This document shows, piece by piece, positions 8,649 through 17,146 of a DNA stretch of 64,000 bases. The stretch's first letter is position 1. Every line of letters begins with the position of its first letter. The position numbers and the translations under genes were made by a program. Under the pieces are notes generated by a model. That model did no database searches and was not told the DNA's origin. It saw only the letters and a program-made list of their open reading frames with translations. The stretch is from positions 248,001 to 312,000 of the forward strand of contig NZ_CP049857.1 of the NCBI RefSeq assembly GCF_011299555.1, given 5' to 3'. This DNA is from Dysgonomonas sp. HDW5A (lineage in GTDB: Bacteria > Bacteroidota > Bacteroidia > Bacteroidales > Dysgonomonadaceae).

Positions 8649-9152
8649 TTAACACGGGCTTCTGTTTCCACTCAACTTCTGTTGTAACCTTTCCATATCC
8701 CGTTTGGTCTTTTCGCTGTCTACCGTTATCACTAATGAGCTTGGCGGCTGCGACTGTTTCTCTCCTTTCGATTCGTTGTATCCTCCCGATAAAGAATATA
8801 CGATAGCCGAAGTTTCGGGTACACAATATTTTTCTTTTACTACATATTCTTTCACCACAAGCGTATAAGGATCATCGCTGTCTTTGGATGCCGCATAAGT
8901 GGTTTTTGTTTCTATTTGTTTGTATCCTTCAACCTTTTTCCTCATCGACTGACGGGCTTTTTGCTTCAGTTTTTCCTCCCGTGCTTCTACCGCTTGTTGC
9001 AGTTCTTCGGCAAAATTGGGTTTGGTTGCTTTCCATTGGTAAAACATTTTGCGGCTAACGCCTACAATACTGCATATTTCGGTAATTGTATAATTATCTT
9101 CTTCTATCAAAGTAGTAATCTTTTCGGCTAGTGATCGAGTAAATTTTCCCAT
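8649..9152 (-). CDS. Phage-type HTH protein resembling a terminase small subunit
   Basis: 167 residues. Residues 1-50 carry a helix-turn-helix (YTITEICSIVGVSRKMFYQWKATKPNF) of the phBC6A51/terminase-small-subunit style, followed by a charged helix (ELQQAVEAREEKLKQKARQSMRKKVEGY) and a disordered C-terminus. In phages such proteins recognise packaging DNA. Here there is no terminase large subunit, portal or capsid gene, so it is an orphan, either a prophage remnant or a domesticated DNA-binding protein. It lies beside iterated sequence motifs and the short copy of the repeat element. Confidence 0.55.
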   Translation of the reverse strand: MGKFTRSLAEKITTLIEEDNYTITEICSIVGVSRKMFYQWKATKPNFAEELQQAVEAREEKLKQKARQSMRKKVEGYKQIETKTTYAASKDSDDPYTLVVKEYVVKEKYCVPETSAIVYSLSGGYNESKGEKQSQPPSSLVITVDSEKTKRDMERLQQKLSGNRSPC

Positions 9153-9176
9153 AATCCTTTCTTTTATAGATAAAAG

Positions 9177-9456
9177 GTTCTATTATTTCTAATGCACCCT
9201 TTGGGTTTGTTTTTCATTTTGCCTTGATGCAAAACGAAACAAAAGATCAAGACTGTGCCTTTTGCCCGACCCGCTACGGTCTCGAAAGCTAAAACAAAAG
9301 AAAAACATTTAACGACAATACCCTTTTGTTTCTTAACGCTTTCATTCGCCCTGCGGGTACCCCGTACAACCGGCAAGGTCAGGAAGCCTGACGGACAATA
9401 GGAATGCAAGCAATTTTTAATTGCGTACAGGTCGAAAAGTATAGAAATAATAGAAC
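9177..9456. repeat. Hairpin-rich repeat element, short copy (about 280 bp)
   Basis: The ends are a perfect 15-base inverted repeat, GTTCTATTATTTCTA (9177-9191) and TAGAAATAATAGAAC (9442-9456), unrelated in sequence to the arms of the long copy. The core from 9192 matches the long copy from about 5440, including AAACAAAAG/CTTTTGTTT (9292-9300, 9323-9331). About 180 bp of the long copy (5650-5825) is missing, and the tail resumes near 9400. The tail hairpin reads GCAATT-TTT-AATTGC here against CAATC-TGT-GATTG in the long copy, a paired change. The element occupies most of the 378-bp gap before the peptide transporter gene. Confidence 0.8.
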
Positions 9457-9496
9457 TAATATCATCACACATCTTTTCATATTCGGCTCAGAAACT

Positions 9497-9504
9497 TATC
9501 TTTG
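9497..9504 (+). promoter_or_regulatory. -7 element of the peptide transporter promoter
   Basis: TATCTTTG is an exact consensus match 26 bases before the ATG, predicting a short leader of about 20 nt that starts outside the repeat element. Confidence 0.6.
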
Positions 9505-9530
9505 CATAAATCCGAAAAATAAAATATTGT

Positions 9531-11183
9531 ATGACTGAAAATCTATCCTCTCCTCAAGAAAGCGTATCGCATCCAAAAGGCTTAAAATATCTGTTCTTAA
9601 CCGAAATGTGGGAACGCTTCGGATATTACCTCATGTTAGGCATATTTGCACTCTACCTTATTGATGCAGATGGCATGGGCTTATTAAAAAAAGAAGCTTA
9701 TGACATTGTTGGTACATATTTAGGACTAGTTTATATAACACCTTTTCTGGGAGGACTGATTGCTGATAAACTTCTGGGATATCGCAAATCTATCATTATC
9801 GGAGCAGTACTTATGTCTGCCGGATATTGTACGCTTGCCATTCCGGGAAGTACAGCCATGTGGATAGCCCTGCTATTAATTATCGTAGGTAATGGTTTTT
9901 TCAAGCCTAATATCTCAACTTTATTGGGTAATCTCTATTCAGAAGAAAAATACAAGGCTAAAAAAGATGCCGGTTACAGCATCTTTTATATGGGTATCAA
10001 TGTAGGAGCTTTTGTTTGTAATTTTGTGGCAGCATATATGCGCAACAATTACGGATGGGGATATGCCTTTATAGCAGCCGGTATAGGTATGCTTATCGGT
10101 CTTGTAGTCTTTCTGATGGGTACACGCCATATTAAAGAAGCCGATATTATTAAGAAATCGGATGATTCTAATTCCGACATAACTAAAGTATTACTTTATG
10201 TATTTGCGCCTGCCCTGGCGTTTGGAGCATTGGGATGGTTGATTCCGGGGAATGTTTTCGGATCAGATTCCAATGACGCATTCTTATTCGGATGTATACC
10301 CGTTATTGTATTCTATGGCTCACTCATATTCAGATCCCCAAAAGAAGAACGCTCACAGATTAAAGCCCTTTTGAGTATCTTTCTTATTATGGTTGTATTC
10401 TGGACAGTATTTAAACAGAATGCTACGGCACTTACCACATTTGCGGAGAGTTATACCGAACGCTCGATAACTCCTGCTGTATCCAAATTGGTAAAACCCG
10501 TTGGAATGGTGCAAGAATTAGAATACAAAAAAGATTCTGTTATCGCCATGGATCATACATTGAAAGCTGTAACAGATGCTAACGGAAATACGATAAAAGC
10601 GTACGATTATCCTCATTACTTTATCAATGAATCACCCGAAAACTTACCTCAGGAAGGCGAAAAAGTAAACTTGATATCTACTGAAATTTTCCAATCCATA
10701 AATCCATTCTTTATAGTTATACTTACCCCTATTGTATTGGGATTCTTTTCGAGACTCCGGATAAGAGGACGGGAACCGTCTACTCCTGCCAAAATGGGAT
10801 GGGGACTACTTATTACCGGACTTTCATCCCTTGTTATGGCTGCATCGGTTATCTATACGGATATTTACACAGACAAAGCATCGGCACTCTGGCTTATCGG
10901 CACATACGGAGTTATCACTGTAGGAGAATTACTAATCAGTCCAATAGGTTTATCCCTTGTCTCTAAAGTAAGTCCCAAAAGCATTACCTCATTTATGATG
11001 GGAGGCTGGTTTTTGTCTACTTCGATAGGTAATAAACTGAGCGGAATGGTTGCCGGAATGTGGGATATGTTCGATAATAAAGAATACTATTTCCTGATGA
11101 ATTTCGGTGCGTGTGTAGTGGCTGCTCTTGCCATTATGATGTTGGTTAAATGGCTGCGAAATATTATCAATCAGCATTCTTAA
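9531..11183 (+). CDS. POT/PTR2 family proton-coupled di- and tripeptide transporter
   Basis: 550 residues. It should import di- and tripeptides with protons across the inner membrane. TEMWERFGYYLMLGIFALYL (residues 23-42) contains the ExxER motif of the family, and GNGFFKPNISTLLGNLY near 124-140 is the PTR2 signature. A polar insert at about residues 300-390 splits the helices, as in the longer DtpT-like members of Bacteroidota. Promoter and terminator both lie close, so it is probably a single-gene unit. Confidence 0.93.
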   Translation: MTENLSSPQESVSHPKGLKYLFLTEMWERFGYYLMLGIFALYLIDADGMGLLKKEAYDIVGTYLGLVYITPFLGGLIADKLLGYRKSIIIGAVLMSAGYCTLAIPGSTAMWIALLLIIVGNGFFKPNISTLLGNLYSEEKYKAKKDAGYSIFYMGINVGAFVCNFVAAYMRNNYGWGYAFIAAGIGMLIGLVVFLMGTRHIKEADIIKKSDDSNSDITKVLLYVFAPALAFGALGWLIPGNVFGSDSNDAFLFGCIPVIVFYGSLIFRSPKEERSQIKALLSIFLIMVVFWTVFKQNATALTTFAESYTERSITPAVSKLVKPVGMVQELEYKKDSVIAMDHTLKAVTDANGNTIKAYDYPHYFINESPENLPQEGEKVNLISTEIFQSINPFFIVILTPIVLGFFSRLRIRGREPSTPAKMGWGLLITGLSSLVMAASVIYTDIYTDKASALWLIGTYGVITVGELLISPIGLSLVSKVSPKSITSFMMGGWFLSTSIGNKLSGMVAGMWDMFDNKEYYFLMNFGACVVAALAIMMLVKWLRNIINQHS

Positions 11184-11208
11184 GTTTTAAATAATATACA
11201 TTTAACAT

Positions 11209-11249
11209 AAACAGAGGTCTTTTCTTAGATAGAAAAGACCTCTGTTTTT
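11209..11249 (+). terminator. Intrinsic terminator after the peptide transporter
   Basis: AAACAGAGGTCTTTTCT (11209-11225) and AGAAAAGACCTCTGTTT (11231-11247) form a 17-pair stem with a 5-base loop followed by T. Stem AGGTCTTTT resembles a gene-boundary palindrome arm, but the structure is a separate, much longer hairpin. Confidence 0.9.
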
Positions 11250-11260
11250 AAATATTTCTA

Positions 11261-11268
11261 TATATTTG
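11261..11268 (+). promoter_or_regulatory. -7 element upstream of the lipoprotein genes
   Basis: TATATTTG, consensus, 136 bases before the first lipoprotein ATG; it would give a leader of about 130 nt. Confidence 0.5.
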
Positions 11269-11403
11269 TCAAGTCTATCTCATATAGGCAAAAAACATTA
11301 CACAAACAAAATTATACAAACAAGAATCAAATTCTTCAACACATGTCATTTCAAATAAGTAAATCATACTTATTAAGTACTTAATTTCCTAATTGTAAAT
11401 ATT

Positions 11404-11844
11404 ATGAAAAGAAAGACTATCTACATTCATCTTCTTTTTCTGGCCACCCTATTCTGCTTTAGTTGTGATCATAGTAATATGGATAATAGCGATGAAGTAT
11501 TATCCGTATCAAATATTATAATTACAGATTTAGGGCAAGTTAATCCCGTCAAAGATTTCAAAATGAAAAAAAGCGGCTCATCAGTAACATGCGAAGTCAG
11601 AACAAAACTGATAAAAAAAGGAGATAAAATCCAGAAAATTTATTTATATCAACAGAACAAAACTCTGAAAATAAATATCATAAGTACACCTAATGATTTT
11701 GATTGTATTGACCTATCTTGCTTTACTACTCATATTGTAACATTTGATATCGATAAAGAGTTGCCGAAAGGTGTCTATGACATTGAGCTTGGCATTAACA
11801 ACGCATATACAGAAGGATATGCGTTTAAATACGAACTAAACTAA
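11404..11844 (+). CDS. Small lipoprotein of unknown function
   Basis: 146 residues. The N-terminus is a lipoprotein signal (ending LFCFSC, Cys about residue 21), so the mature protein is anchored in a membrane. The rest has no family I recognise; it alternates polar and hydrophobic residues in a beta-rich way (TCEVRTKLIKKGDKIQKIYLY, GVYDIELGINN), suggesting a small Ig-like or beta-sandwich domain. It heads a cluster of three lipoproteins on the same strand with 24- and 52-base gaps, so co-expression is likely. Confidence 0.6.
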   Translation: MKRKTIYIHLLFLATLFCFSCDHSNMDNSDEVLSVSNIIITDLGQVNPVKDFKMKKSGSSVTCEVRTKLIKKGDKIQKIYLYQQNKTLKINIISTPNDFDCIDLSCFTTHIVTFDIDKELPKGVYDIELGINNAYTEGYAFKYELN

Positions 11845-11868
11845 TTATATCTACTAAATTTTATCAGG

Positions 11869-12591
11869 ATGAAAAAACTATTTCTTATCACAACTTTACT
11901 AGTTACTATTTTCACCTCATGCTCTAATGACATAGAAAACGATAAGGGTGTGAATTTAGATCAAAGTCTAATATCAAAGTCTAATCTTATAGAAGTGAAT
12001 ACCGGTGCATTTCTGCCCGATAGCCTGATCCAATCTTTAACAATAAACAATCCGGATTTATACACTTTCGATAATCCAAATTCTGATTTATGGATAGATG
12101 AAACAGGTAATACAACAAGATCTGCCGGAGTTACTTACAAAGTCTATGGATACGATGAGGTAAGATACGTAAATGACTGGAAATTTAAATTTGCCGAAGG
12201 GAGTGTACCTAAAGACTCACGCGTATATGGGTATACCAACATGATTTTTATAGGAAACATAAGACTTTATGTTAAATTTGTCAGGATACCTAAAGGGGCA
12301 ACATTCGTTCTTCCCCCTCAAAGTGTGATGGAATCTTTATCGGCAATGGGGCGCCTACCTATTGGCACTGCGACTAATAAGGCTATAACCACCGGCTATA
12401 CACACAAACAATATTCATCTACAAGCACAGAAGATATCTATGAATTAGTAACGGAAGCGGTAACAGTGCAGTATAATGTAGAAGGTAAACAAATTTTTTA
12501 CAACCCACCCTACTATATGCCATTGAAAGCCATACCAGGTCCTTCTAATTTTGAGTTCAAGTACCAATATATATTTACAAGCTGGGACTAA
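11869..12591 (+). CDS. Lipoprotein of unknown function, first of two paralogues
   Basis: 240 residues with a lipoprotein signal (lipobox FTSC, Cys about 18). The body shares an ordered set of motifs with the next gene: NPDLYTFDNPNSDLW against NPQNFIFENSHSELF, TYKVYGYDE against TYIVSGYDK, DSRVYGY against DSRIIVG, RIPKGATFVLP against EVPKGYSIVIP, TTGYTHKQYSS against ITGYTIRYIS, and a shared end FEFKYQY/FQFKYQL. This marks a tandem duplication that has since diverged. No enzymatic motif is seen; surface display or binding is the most that can be inferred. Confidence 0.65.
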   Translation: MKKLFLITTLLVTIFTSCSNDIENDKGVNLDQSLISKSNLIEVNTGAFLPDSLIQSLTINNPDLYTFDNPNSDLWIDETGNTTRSAGVTYKVYGYDEVRYVNDWKFKFAEGSVPKDSRVYGYTNMIFIGNIRLYVKFVRIPKGATFVLPPQSVMESLSAMGRLPIGTATNKAITTGYTHKQYSSTSTEDIYELVTEAVTVQYNVEGKQIFYNPPYYMPLKAIPGPSNFEFKYQYIFTSWD

Positions 12592-12643
12592 TTATATATA
12601 ATGAAGTTAAGCCTCATTTTATTCATTCGAAAAAAATATACGT

Positions 12644-13345
12644 ATGAAAAATAAAAAATTGATCCTGTTTTTGGGACTATTATTCTCTTTTCTCTCATGC
12701 TCTCATGAACCTGAGATAGAAGAAGTAAACTTGAATGGAGAAGTTCAATCAATTAAAATATTTTCAGAAAATGATCTGAAAACCAATATTGAACAGATTA
12801 ATGCCGACTTAAAAAAACAAAATCCGCAAAACTTTATATTTGAGAACTCTCATTCAGAATTATTTGTATACGAAACAAATAGTTCATTGAAAAGTACTAA
12901 TCAAACCTATATTGTTTCCGGCTATGACAAAAGAAGTATTTTAAAGAAGTATAACTTAACCTTTGGCTTCCCTTACGATTCAAGAATAATAGTAGGTGTT
13001 CCATATTATACTGAGTTTTGCGAATATATTAAATATATAGAAGTGCCAAAGGGGTATAGTATTGTTATACCATCCTCCAATCCACCCTTATTAACAAGGG
13101 GATTACTTCCTGCAACTTTAAATATGGGTTATATACCTGATACTTTTATAACAGGCTACACCATCAGATATATTTCCACAATAGGATCTAAAGAAAAATA
13201 TGCTTTAGTAACGCAAGTAGAAGAAATCATTAGAAATACAGCAAATAATCAAACGCTGTCGCCATTCATTTTCAACCCATATGATGTGGTAAATCCATCT
13301 ACTTTCCAGTTTAAATATCAATTACAGGATCTTTCTTGGAATTAA
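12644..13345 (+). CDS. Lipoprotein of unknown function, second paralogue
   Basis: 233 residues, lipobox FLSC with Cys about residue 19. It is homologous over nearly its whole length to the preceding lipoprotein (shared motifs listed there) but conserves only a minority of residues, so the duplication is not recent. The conserved end, a PSxFxFKYQ motif followed by SW near the C-terminus, may be the last strand of the fold. It is followed by a strong terminator, closing the three-gene cluster. Confidence 0.65.
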   Translation: MKNKKLILFLGLLFSFLSCSHEPEIEEVNLNGEVQSIKIFSENDLKTNIEQINADLKKQNPQNFIFENSHSELFVYETNSSLKSTNQTYIVSGYDKRSILKKYNLTFGFPYDSRIIVGVPYYTEFCEYIKYIEVPKGYSIVIPSSNPPLLTRGLLPATLNMGYIPDTFITGYTIRYISTIGSKEKYALVTQVEEIIRNTANNQTLSPFIFNPYDVVNPSTFQFKYQLQDLSWN

Positions 13346-13361
13346 GAATCTTAGATATACT

Positions 13362-13398
13362 AAAAAAGGCGATCCCCAATATCCCGGATCGCCTTTTT
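13362..13398 (+). terminator. Intrinsic terminator after the lipoprotein cluster
   Basis: AAAAAGGCGATCC and GGATCGCCTTTTT form a 13-pair stem around a short loop, followed by T. The strand is that of the lipoproteins. Confidence 0.92.
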
Positions 13399-13546
13399 GG
13401 TATCTTACCCCCTAATAACCTGCTGAAAAACATACTATTTTACTTCTATTAAGATAACCTCATCAAAAGAACATTTATTAATTTTGAAAAAATGCAAACG
13501 AGCATTTGTTTCCTAAACCTTATTGAGTTTGAATATTTAAAGTAAT

Positions 13547-13570
13547 TGAGAATATAATCAAATATTCTCA
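13547..13570. promoter_or_regulatory. Perfect palindrome upstream of the EF-G2-like gene
   Basis: TGAGAATAT and ATATTCTCA, 9-base arms separated by 6 bases, lie 84 bases before the ATG. There is no T-run, so it looks more like an operator than a terminator. The 308-bp gap also holds a possible -7 element TAATTTTG at 13479-13486 and a gene-boundary palindrome at 13612. Confidence 0.4.
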
Positions 13571-13600
13571 AAATAATAGGCTGTAGTTTTTATACTGAAT

Positions 13601-13627
13601 GAAGTAATAAAAAGGTCTGAGACCTTA
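13601..13627 (-). repeat. Gene-boundary palindrome copy, reverse orientation
   Basis: Read on the minus strand: AAGGTCTCAGACCTT followed by TTTATTACTTC. It lies 27 bases upstream of the EF-G2-like start. Confidence 0.75.
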
Positions 13628-13653
13628 TATAAATCCTATAAATATTTATTACC

Positions 13654-15813
13654 ATGAGAACTTACCAAACTAACGAAATCAAAAACATTGCAATTCTTGG
13701 GAGCTCCGGCTCCGGGAAAACCACTCTTGCCGAAGCAATGCTTTTCGAGGCAGGGGTTATAAAACGCAGAGGTACTGTGAAAGGCGGAAACACAGTTACC
13801 GATTATTTTCCGGTTGAAAAAGAGTATGGATATTCGGTCTTCTCGAGTATCTTTTCTGTTGAATGGATGAATCGAAAACTCAATTTTATTGATTGTCCGG
13901 GAGCTGACGATTTTATAGGCAATGTAGTAACATCACTCAATGTGACCGATACTGCACTCATGGTATTAAATGCTCAATATGGAATAGAAGTTGGTACAGT
14001 AAACCAATTAAGATATATCCAAAAATTTCAGAAACCGGTGATGTTTATAGTCAATCAGCTCGATCACGAAAAAGCCGATTTTGACAGTGTAGTGGCTCAG
14101 CTGAAAGGCAATTACGGAGAAAAAGCCGTACTTATACAATACCCCATCAATTGCGGACCGAACTTCAATGCCATAGTTGATGTCCTCAAAAAAAAGATGT
14201 ACAGATGGAAACCCGAAGGAGGAGTTCCCGAAGTACTCGAAGTTCCCGAAGAAGAAAAAGATAAAGCGGAAGAACTTCACCAAAAACTGGTAGAAGCGGC
14301 AGCCGAACATGAAGAATCGCTAATGGAAAAATTCTTCGAACAAGGTACTCTTACCGAAGAAGAAATGCGGTTCGGAATTCGCAAAGGGCTTGTACAAAGA
14401 GATATTTTTCCCATATTCTGTGTTTGTGCCGAACGAGATATGTGCGTAAGGCGTACCATGGAATTTCTAGGTAATGTCGTTCCTTACGTTGTAGATATGC
14501 CCTACCCTGTAAACACCGAAGGCGAAGAAGTTAAACCTGATGTCAATGGTCCTACCAGCCTGTTTTTCTTTAAATCGACAGTAGAACCTCATGTGGGCGA
14601 TATCTCCTATTTTAAAGTGATGAGCGGAAAAGTAAAAGAAGGCGATGACCTCATCAACTCCGACAGAGGATCTAAAGAACGTATCGGGCAATTGTTTATG
14701 GTTGCAGGTCAGCAACGCACCAAAGTTGACGAACTGGTTGCGGGAGATATAGGTGCAACCGTTAAACTAAAAGATGTACGCACCGGAAATACGCTGAACG
14801 GAAAAGGAACCGACAATCAATTTGACTTTATTAAATACCCCAATCCTAAATATCGCAGGGCTATAAAAGCTGCCAACGAAAGAGACTCCGAAAAACTAAG
14901 CGAAGCTTTACAGCGGATGCATGAAGAAGACCCAACATGGCTGATCGAGAACTCCAAAGAGCTGAAACAAATGATTGTATCAGGGCAAGGAGAGTTTCAC
15001 CTGAAAACATTGAAGTGGAGAATCGAAAATAATGATAAAATAGCAATCGTATATTCTGAACCTAAGATACCTTACCGGGAAACCATTACCAAACCTTCGC
15101 GAGCAGAGTATCGTCATAAGAAACAATCGGGAGGTGCAGGGCAATTCGGAGAAGTCCATATGATTGTAGAGCCTTACATTGAAGGTATGCCTGTACCCGA
15201 CACTTATAAATTTAACGGACAAGAATTTAAAGTACAATCGAGAGATATTCAAACCCACGACTTAGACTGGGGTGGCAAGCTTGTTTTTGTCAACAGTATT
15301 GTCGGAGGTGCTATTGATAATCGATTTGTACCTGCTATCATAAAGGGGATCATGGCTCGCCTTGAACAAGGTCCACTTACAGGATCATATGCCCGGGATG
15401 TGCGTGTTATTGTTTATGATGGAAAGATGCATCCTGTAGATTCGAATGAAATATCGTTTATGCTTGCCGGACGTAATGCTTTTAACGAAGCTTTCCGTAA
15501 TGCAGGCCCTAAAATTCTGGAACCAATATCGGATGTGACCGTTTTTGTTCCTTCCGACAAAATGGGTGATGTAATGAGTGATATTCAAAACCGCAGGGGG
15601 ATAATTCAAGGAATGGAAAGTGATAAAGATATTGAAATTATAAATGCCAAAATTCCTTTGAAAGAGATGTCTAATTATTCGATCACACTGAGTTCTCTAA
15701 CCGGAGGGCGTGCTTCATTTATTATGAAATTCTCGAAATACGAACTGGTACCGGCCGATGTTCAAGACAAATTACTGAAAGAATATGAAGCAACAATTAA
15801 AGCCGATGAATAA
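13654..15813 (+). CDS. fusA2: EF-G2-type translation elongation factor (second EF-G)
   Basis: 719 residues with the full EF-G layout (G domain, II, III, IV, V). The P-loop GSSGSGKT is intact (residues 16-23), but the G3 motif is D80-CPG-A-D where active EF-G has DTPGHVD, so the catalytic histidine position is Ala84; G4 is NQLD (134-137) instead of NKxD, and switch I lacks the usual RGIT. This matches the Bacteroides EF-G2 group, reported to promote translocation without GTP hydrolysis when carbon is scarce. The function here is by homology to that group. Domain IV retains AEYRHKKQSGGAGQFGEV. It is a single-gene unit with a long upstream region containing a palindrome. Confidence 0.88.
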   Translation: MRTYQTNEIKNIAILGSSGSGKTTLAEAMLFEAGVIKRRGTVKGGNTVTDYFPVEKEYGYSVFSSIFSVEWMNRKLNFIDCPGADDFIGNVVTSLNVTDTALMVLNAQYGIEVGTVNQLRYIQKFQKPVMFIVNQLDHEKADFDSVVAQLKGNYGEKAVLIQYPINCGPNFNAIVDVLKKKMYRWKPEGGVPEVLEVPEEEKDKAEELHQKLVEAAAEHEESLMEKFFEQGTLTEEEMRFGIRKGLVQRDIFPIFCVCAERDMCVRRTMEFLGNVVPYVVDMPYPVNTEGEEVKPDVNGPTSLFFFKSTVEPHVGDISYFKVMSGKVKEGDDLINSDRGSKERIGQLFMVAGQQRTKVDELVAGDIGATVKLKDVRTGNTLNGKGTDNQFDFIKYPNPKYRRAIKAANERDSEKLSEALQRMHEEDPTWLIENSKELKQMIVSGQGEFHLKTLKWRIENNDKIAIVYSEPKIPYRETITKPSRAEYRHKKQSGGAGQFGEVHMIVEPYIEGMPVPDTYKFNGQEFKVQSRDIQTHDLDWGGKLVFVNSIVGGAIDNRFVPAIIKGIMARLEQGPLTGSYARDVRVIVYDGKMHPVDSNEISFMLAGRNAFNEAFRNAGPKILEPISDVTVFVPSDKMGDVMSDIQNRRGIIQGMESDKDIEIINAKIPLKEMSNYSITLSSLTGGRASFIMKFSKYELVPADVQDKLLKEYEATIKADE

Positions 15814-15834
15814 CCTATATTAATAATAAAGTAA

Positions 15835-15878
15835 AAAACAGATCTTTTAAAGCATAGCTCAAAAGATCTGTTTTTTTT
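15835..15878 (+). terminator. Intrinsic terminator after the EF-G2-like gene
   Basis: AAAACAGATCTTTT and AAAAGATCTGTTTT form a 14-pair stem with a T-run of eight. Both flanking genes converge on it, so it may work for the ROK gene too. Confidence 0.9.
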
Positions 15879-15903
15879 ATTTTTTAGATAAAAGAATTCT
15901 GTT

Positions 15904-16728
15904 TTAAGGAATAAGCGATGCAGCACCCAGTAAACTAATATCTTCTTTCGATGATAGCAGAATTTTCATTTGGTCTAAAGCTAAAGGATAAGGAAAGTCA
16001 GCCAGATTTTTAGCCATCCCCCCCTCAAAGTATTTATATCCTTTGGAGATTCCTCCACCCAAGATTAAAGCTTCGGGATCATACATGTACATGATCACTT
16101 GAATCATATTACCGATATGGTGCCCAAATTCCTCCCATATAGCCAAAGCTTCCTTATCGCCATTCTCAGCTCTCAGATATGCTATATGTGCAGTCGTTTT
16201 ATATCGTTGAAAAAATTTAGATGCGCAATAATGTTCATAGTTACTATCCAGATAAGGTACTAAGCCAATTTCACCGGCTCCTGTATTCAGTCCTTCATAT
16301 AAAACATCGTTAATAATGATACCCGATCCGACTCCTGCTCCCAATGTTACACCTACAATATTACGATAAGGGGTACATTCGCCATAATATCTTTCACCGA
16401 AAGCAAAACAGTTACAGTCATTATTAACACGTACCTGTATTTTAAATTCAGCTTCGAGGATGTCCTTCAAGTGAACTTCTTTCCACGACGGAACGTTTCC
16501 GGCTTTATAAACTATTCCCTTACGAGAATCAACCACCGATGGAACACCAATACCAATACCTTTGATATTTGTATTCATCAATCGTCTGATAGTGCTTATT
16601 AAAAAATTGATTGTTTCTTCAAATGTTTTATCATACGGGAAAGGCTCAGATATTTTACGGTAGATAACACCACCTTCGACTATGCCTACTCTTATATTAG
16701 TAGCTCCCAGGTCAACACCTATTGTCAT
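15904..16728 (-). CDS. ROK family sugar kinase or regulator-like protein
   Basis: 274 residues, a little short for a ROK kinase. It starts with the phosphate-binding GVDLGATNIRVGIVEGG (residues 3-19) and has the GIGIGVPSVVD and GVTLGAGVGSGII segments of the ROK fold; no DNA-binding head is present, so a cytoplasmic glucokinase-like enzyme is likely. The usual ROK zinc motif (CxCGxxGC after the EIGH segment) is missing: the region reads GAGEIGLVPYLDSNYEHYC. Substrate therefore unclear. Transcribed alone. Confidence 0.85.
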   Translation of the reverse strand: MTIGVDLGATNIRVGIVEGGVIYRKISEPFPYDKTFEETINFLISTIRRLMNTNIKGIGIGVPSVVDSRKGIVYKAGNVPSWKEVHLKDILEAEFKIQVRVNNDCNCFAFGERYYGECTPYRNIVGVTLGAGVGSGIIINDVLYEGLNTGAGEIGLVPYLDSNYEHYCASKFFQRYKTTAHIAYLRAENGDKEALAIWEEFGHHIGNMIQVIMYMYDPEALILGGGISKGYKYFEGGMAKNLADFPYPLALDQMKILLSSKEDISLLGAASLIP

Positions 16729-16942
16729 ATTTTTTCCATTAAAGATTTCAGACCTAAACCTTTATAAAAAGGATCACTCTAAATAAGGTTAAATAAATTA
16801 TTCTGCTTAGAAATTATCAAGTAAGGCATCTGTTTTTTTCGCTATTGAGCCAAATATCGTAACAATTACTGGTGATAGCTTCAAAATAGGACATCAACTA
16901 CTTATAAATATTAAAACTGCCCACCCTCAATAAAATCTAACA

Positions 16943-16950
16943 CAAATATA
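16943..16950 (-). promoter_or_regulatory. -7 element upstream of the ROK gene
   Basis: The reverse strand reads TATATTTG, consensus, about 215 bases before the start. The remaining 418-bp gap (16729-17146) holds the peptidase terminator and otherwise nothing I recognise. Confidence 0.45.
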
Positions 16951-17070
16951 AGCATTTAATCAAATTGTGTATTATTTAGTATGTGAATTAACATTTTGTC
17001 AGTGACGTATAATCTACACAATCTAAAAAGAAAGCCTCCGGATGCTTGGAGTTTAAAAAATTACATAACA

Positions 17071-17096
17071 AAAGAGGAGTATAAATACTCCTCTTT
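17071..17096 (-). terminator. Intrinsic terminator after the M3 peptidase gene
   Basis: AAAGAGGAGTAT and ATACTCCTCTTT form a perfect 12-pair stem with a 2-base gap. It lies 50 bases past the peptidase stop. Confidence 0.75.
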
Positions 17097-17146
17097 CACA
17101 TATCGATTTATTATCTTGAATACCTTTATAGGTAAGCTAATCAACC

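Noticed and set aside
8399-8806. Open frame with KVTKVTKVT
   Set aside because: The repetitive peptide comes from the iterated DNA motif, and the frame overlaps two better genes on the other strand.
8602-8826. Open frame of 74 codons with VTFVTFVTF
   Set aside because: Overlaps the HTH gene in another frame on the same strand and consists of the iterated motif.
8649-9152. Prophage
   Set aside because: No other phage gene is near, so one HTH protein is not enough to call a prophage.
9164-9472. Open frame of 102 codons on the minus strand
   Set aside because: It is the short copy of the repeat element read backwards, without homology to any protein I know.
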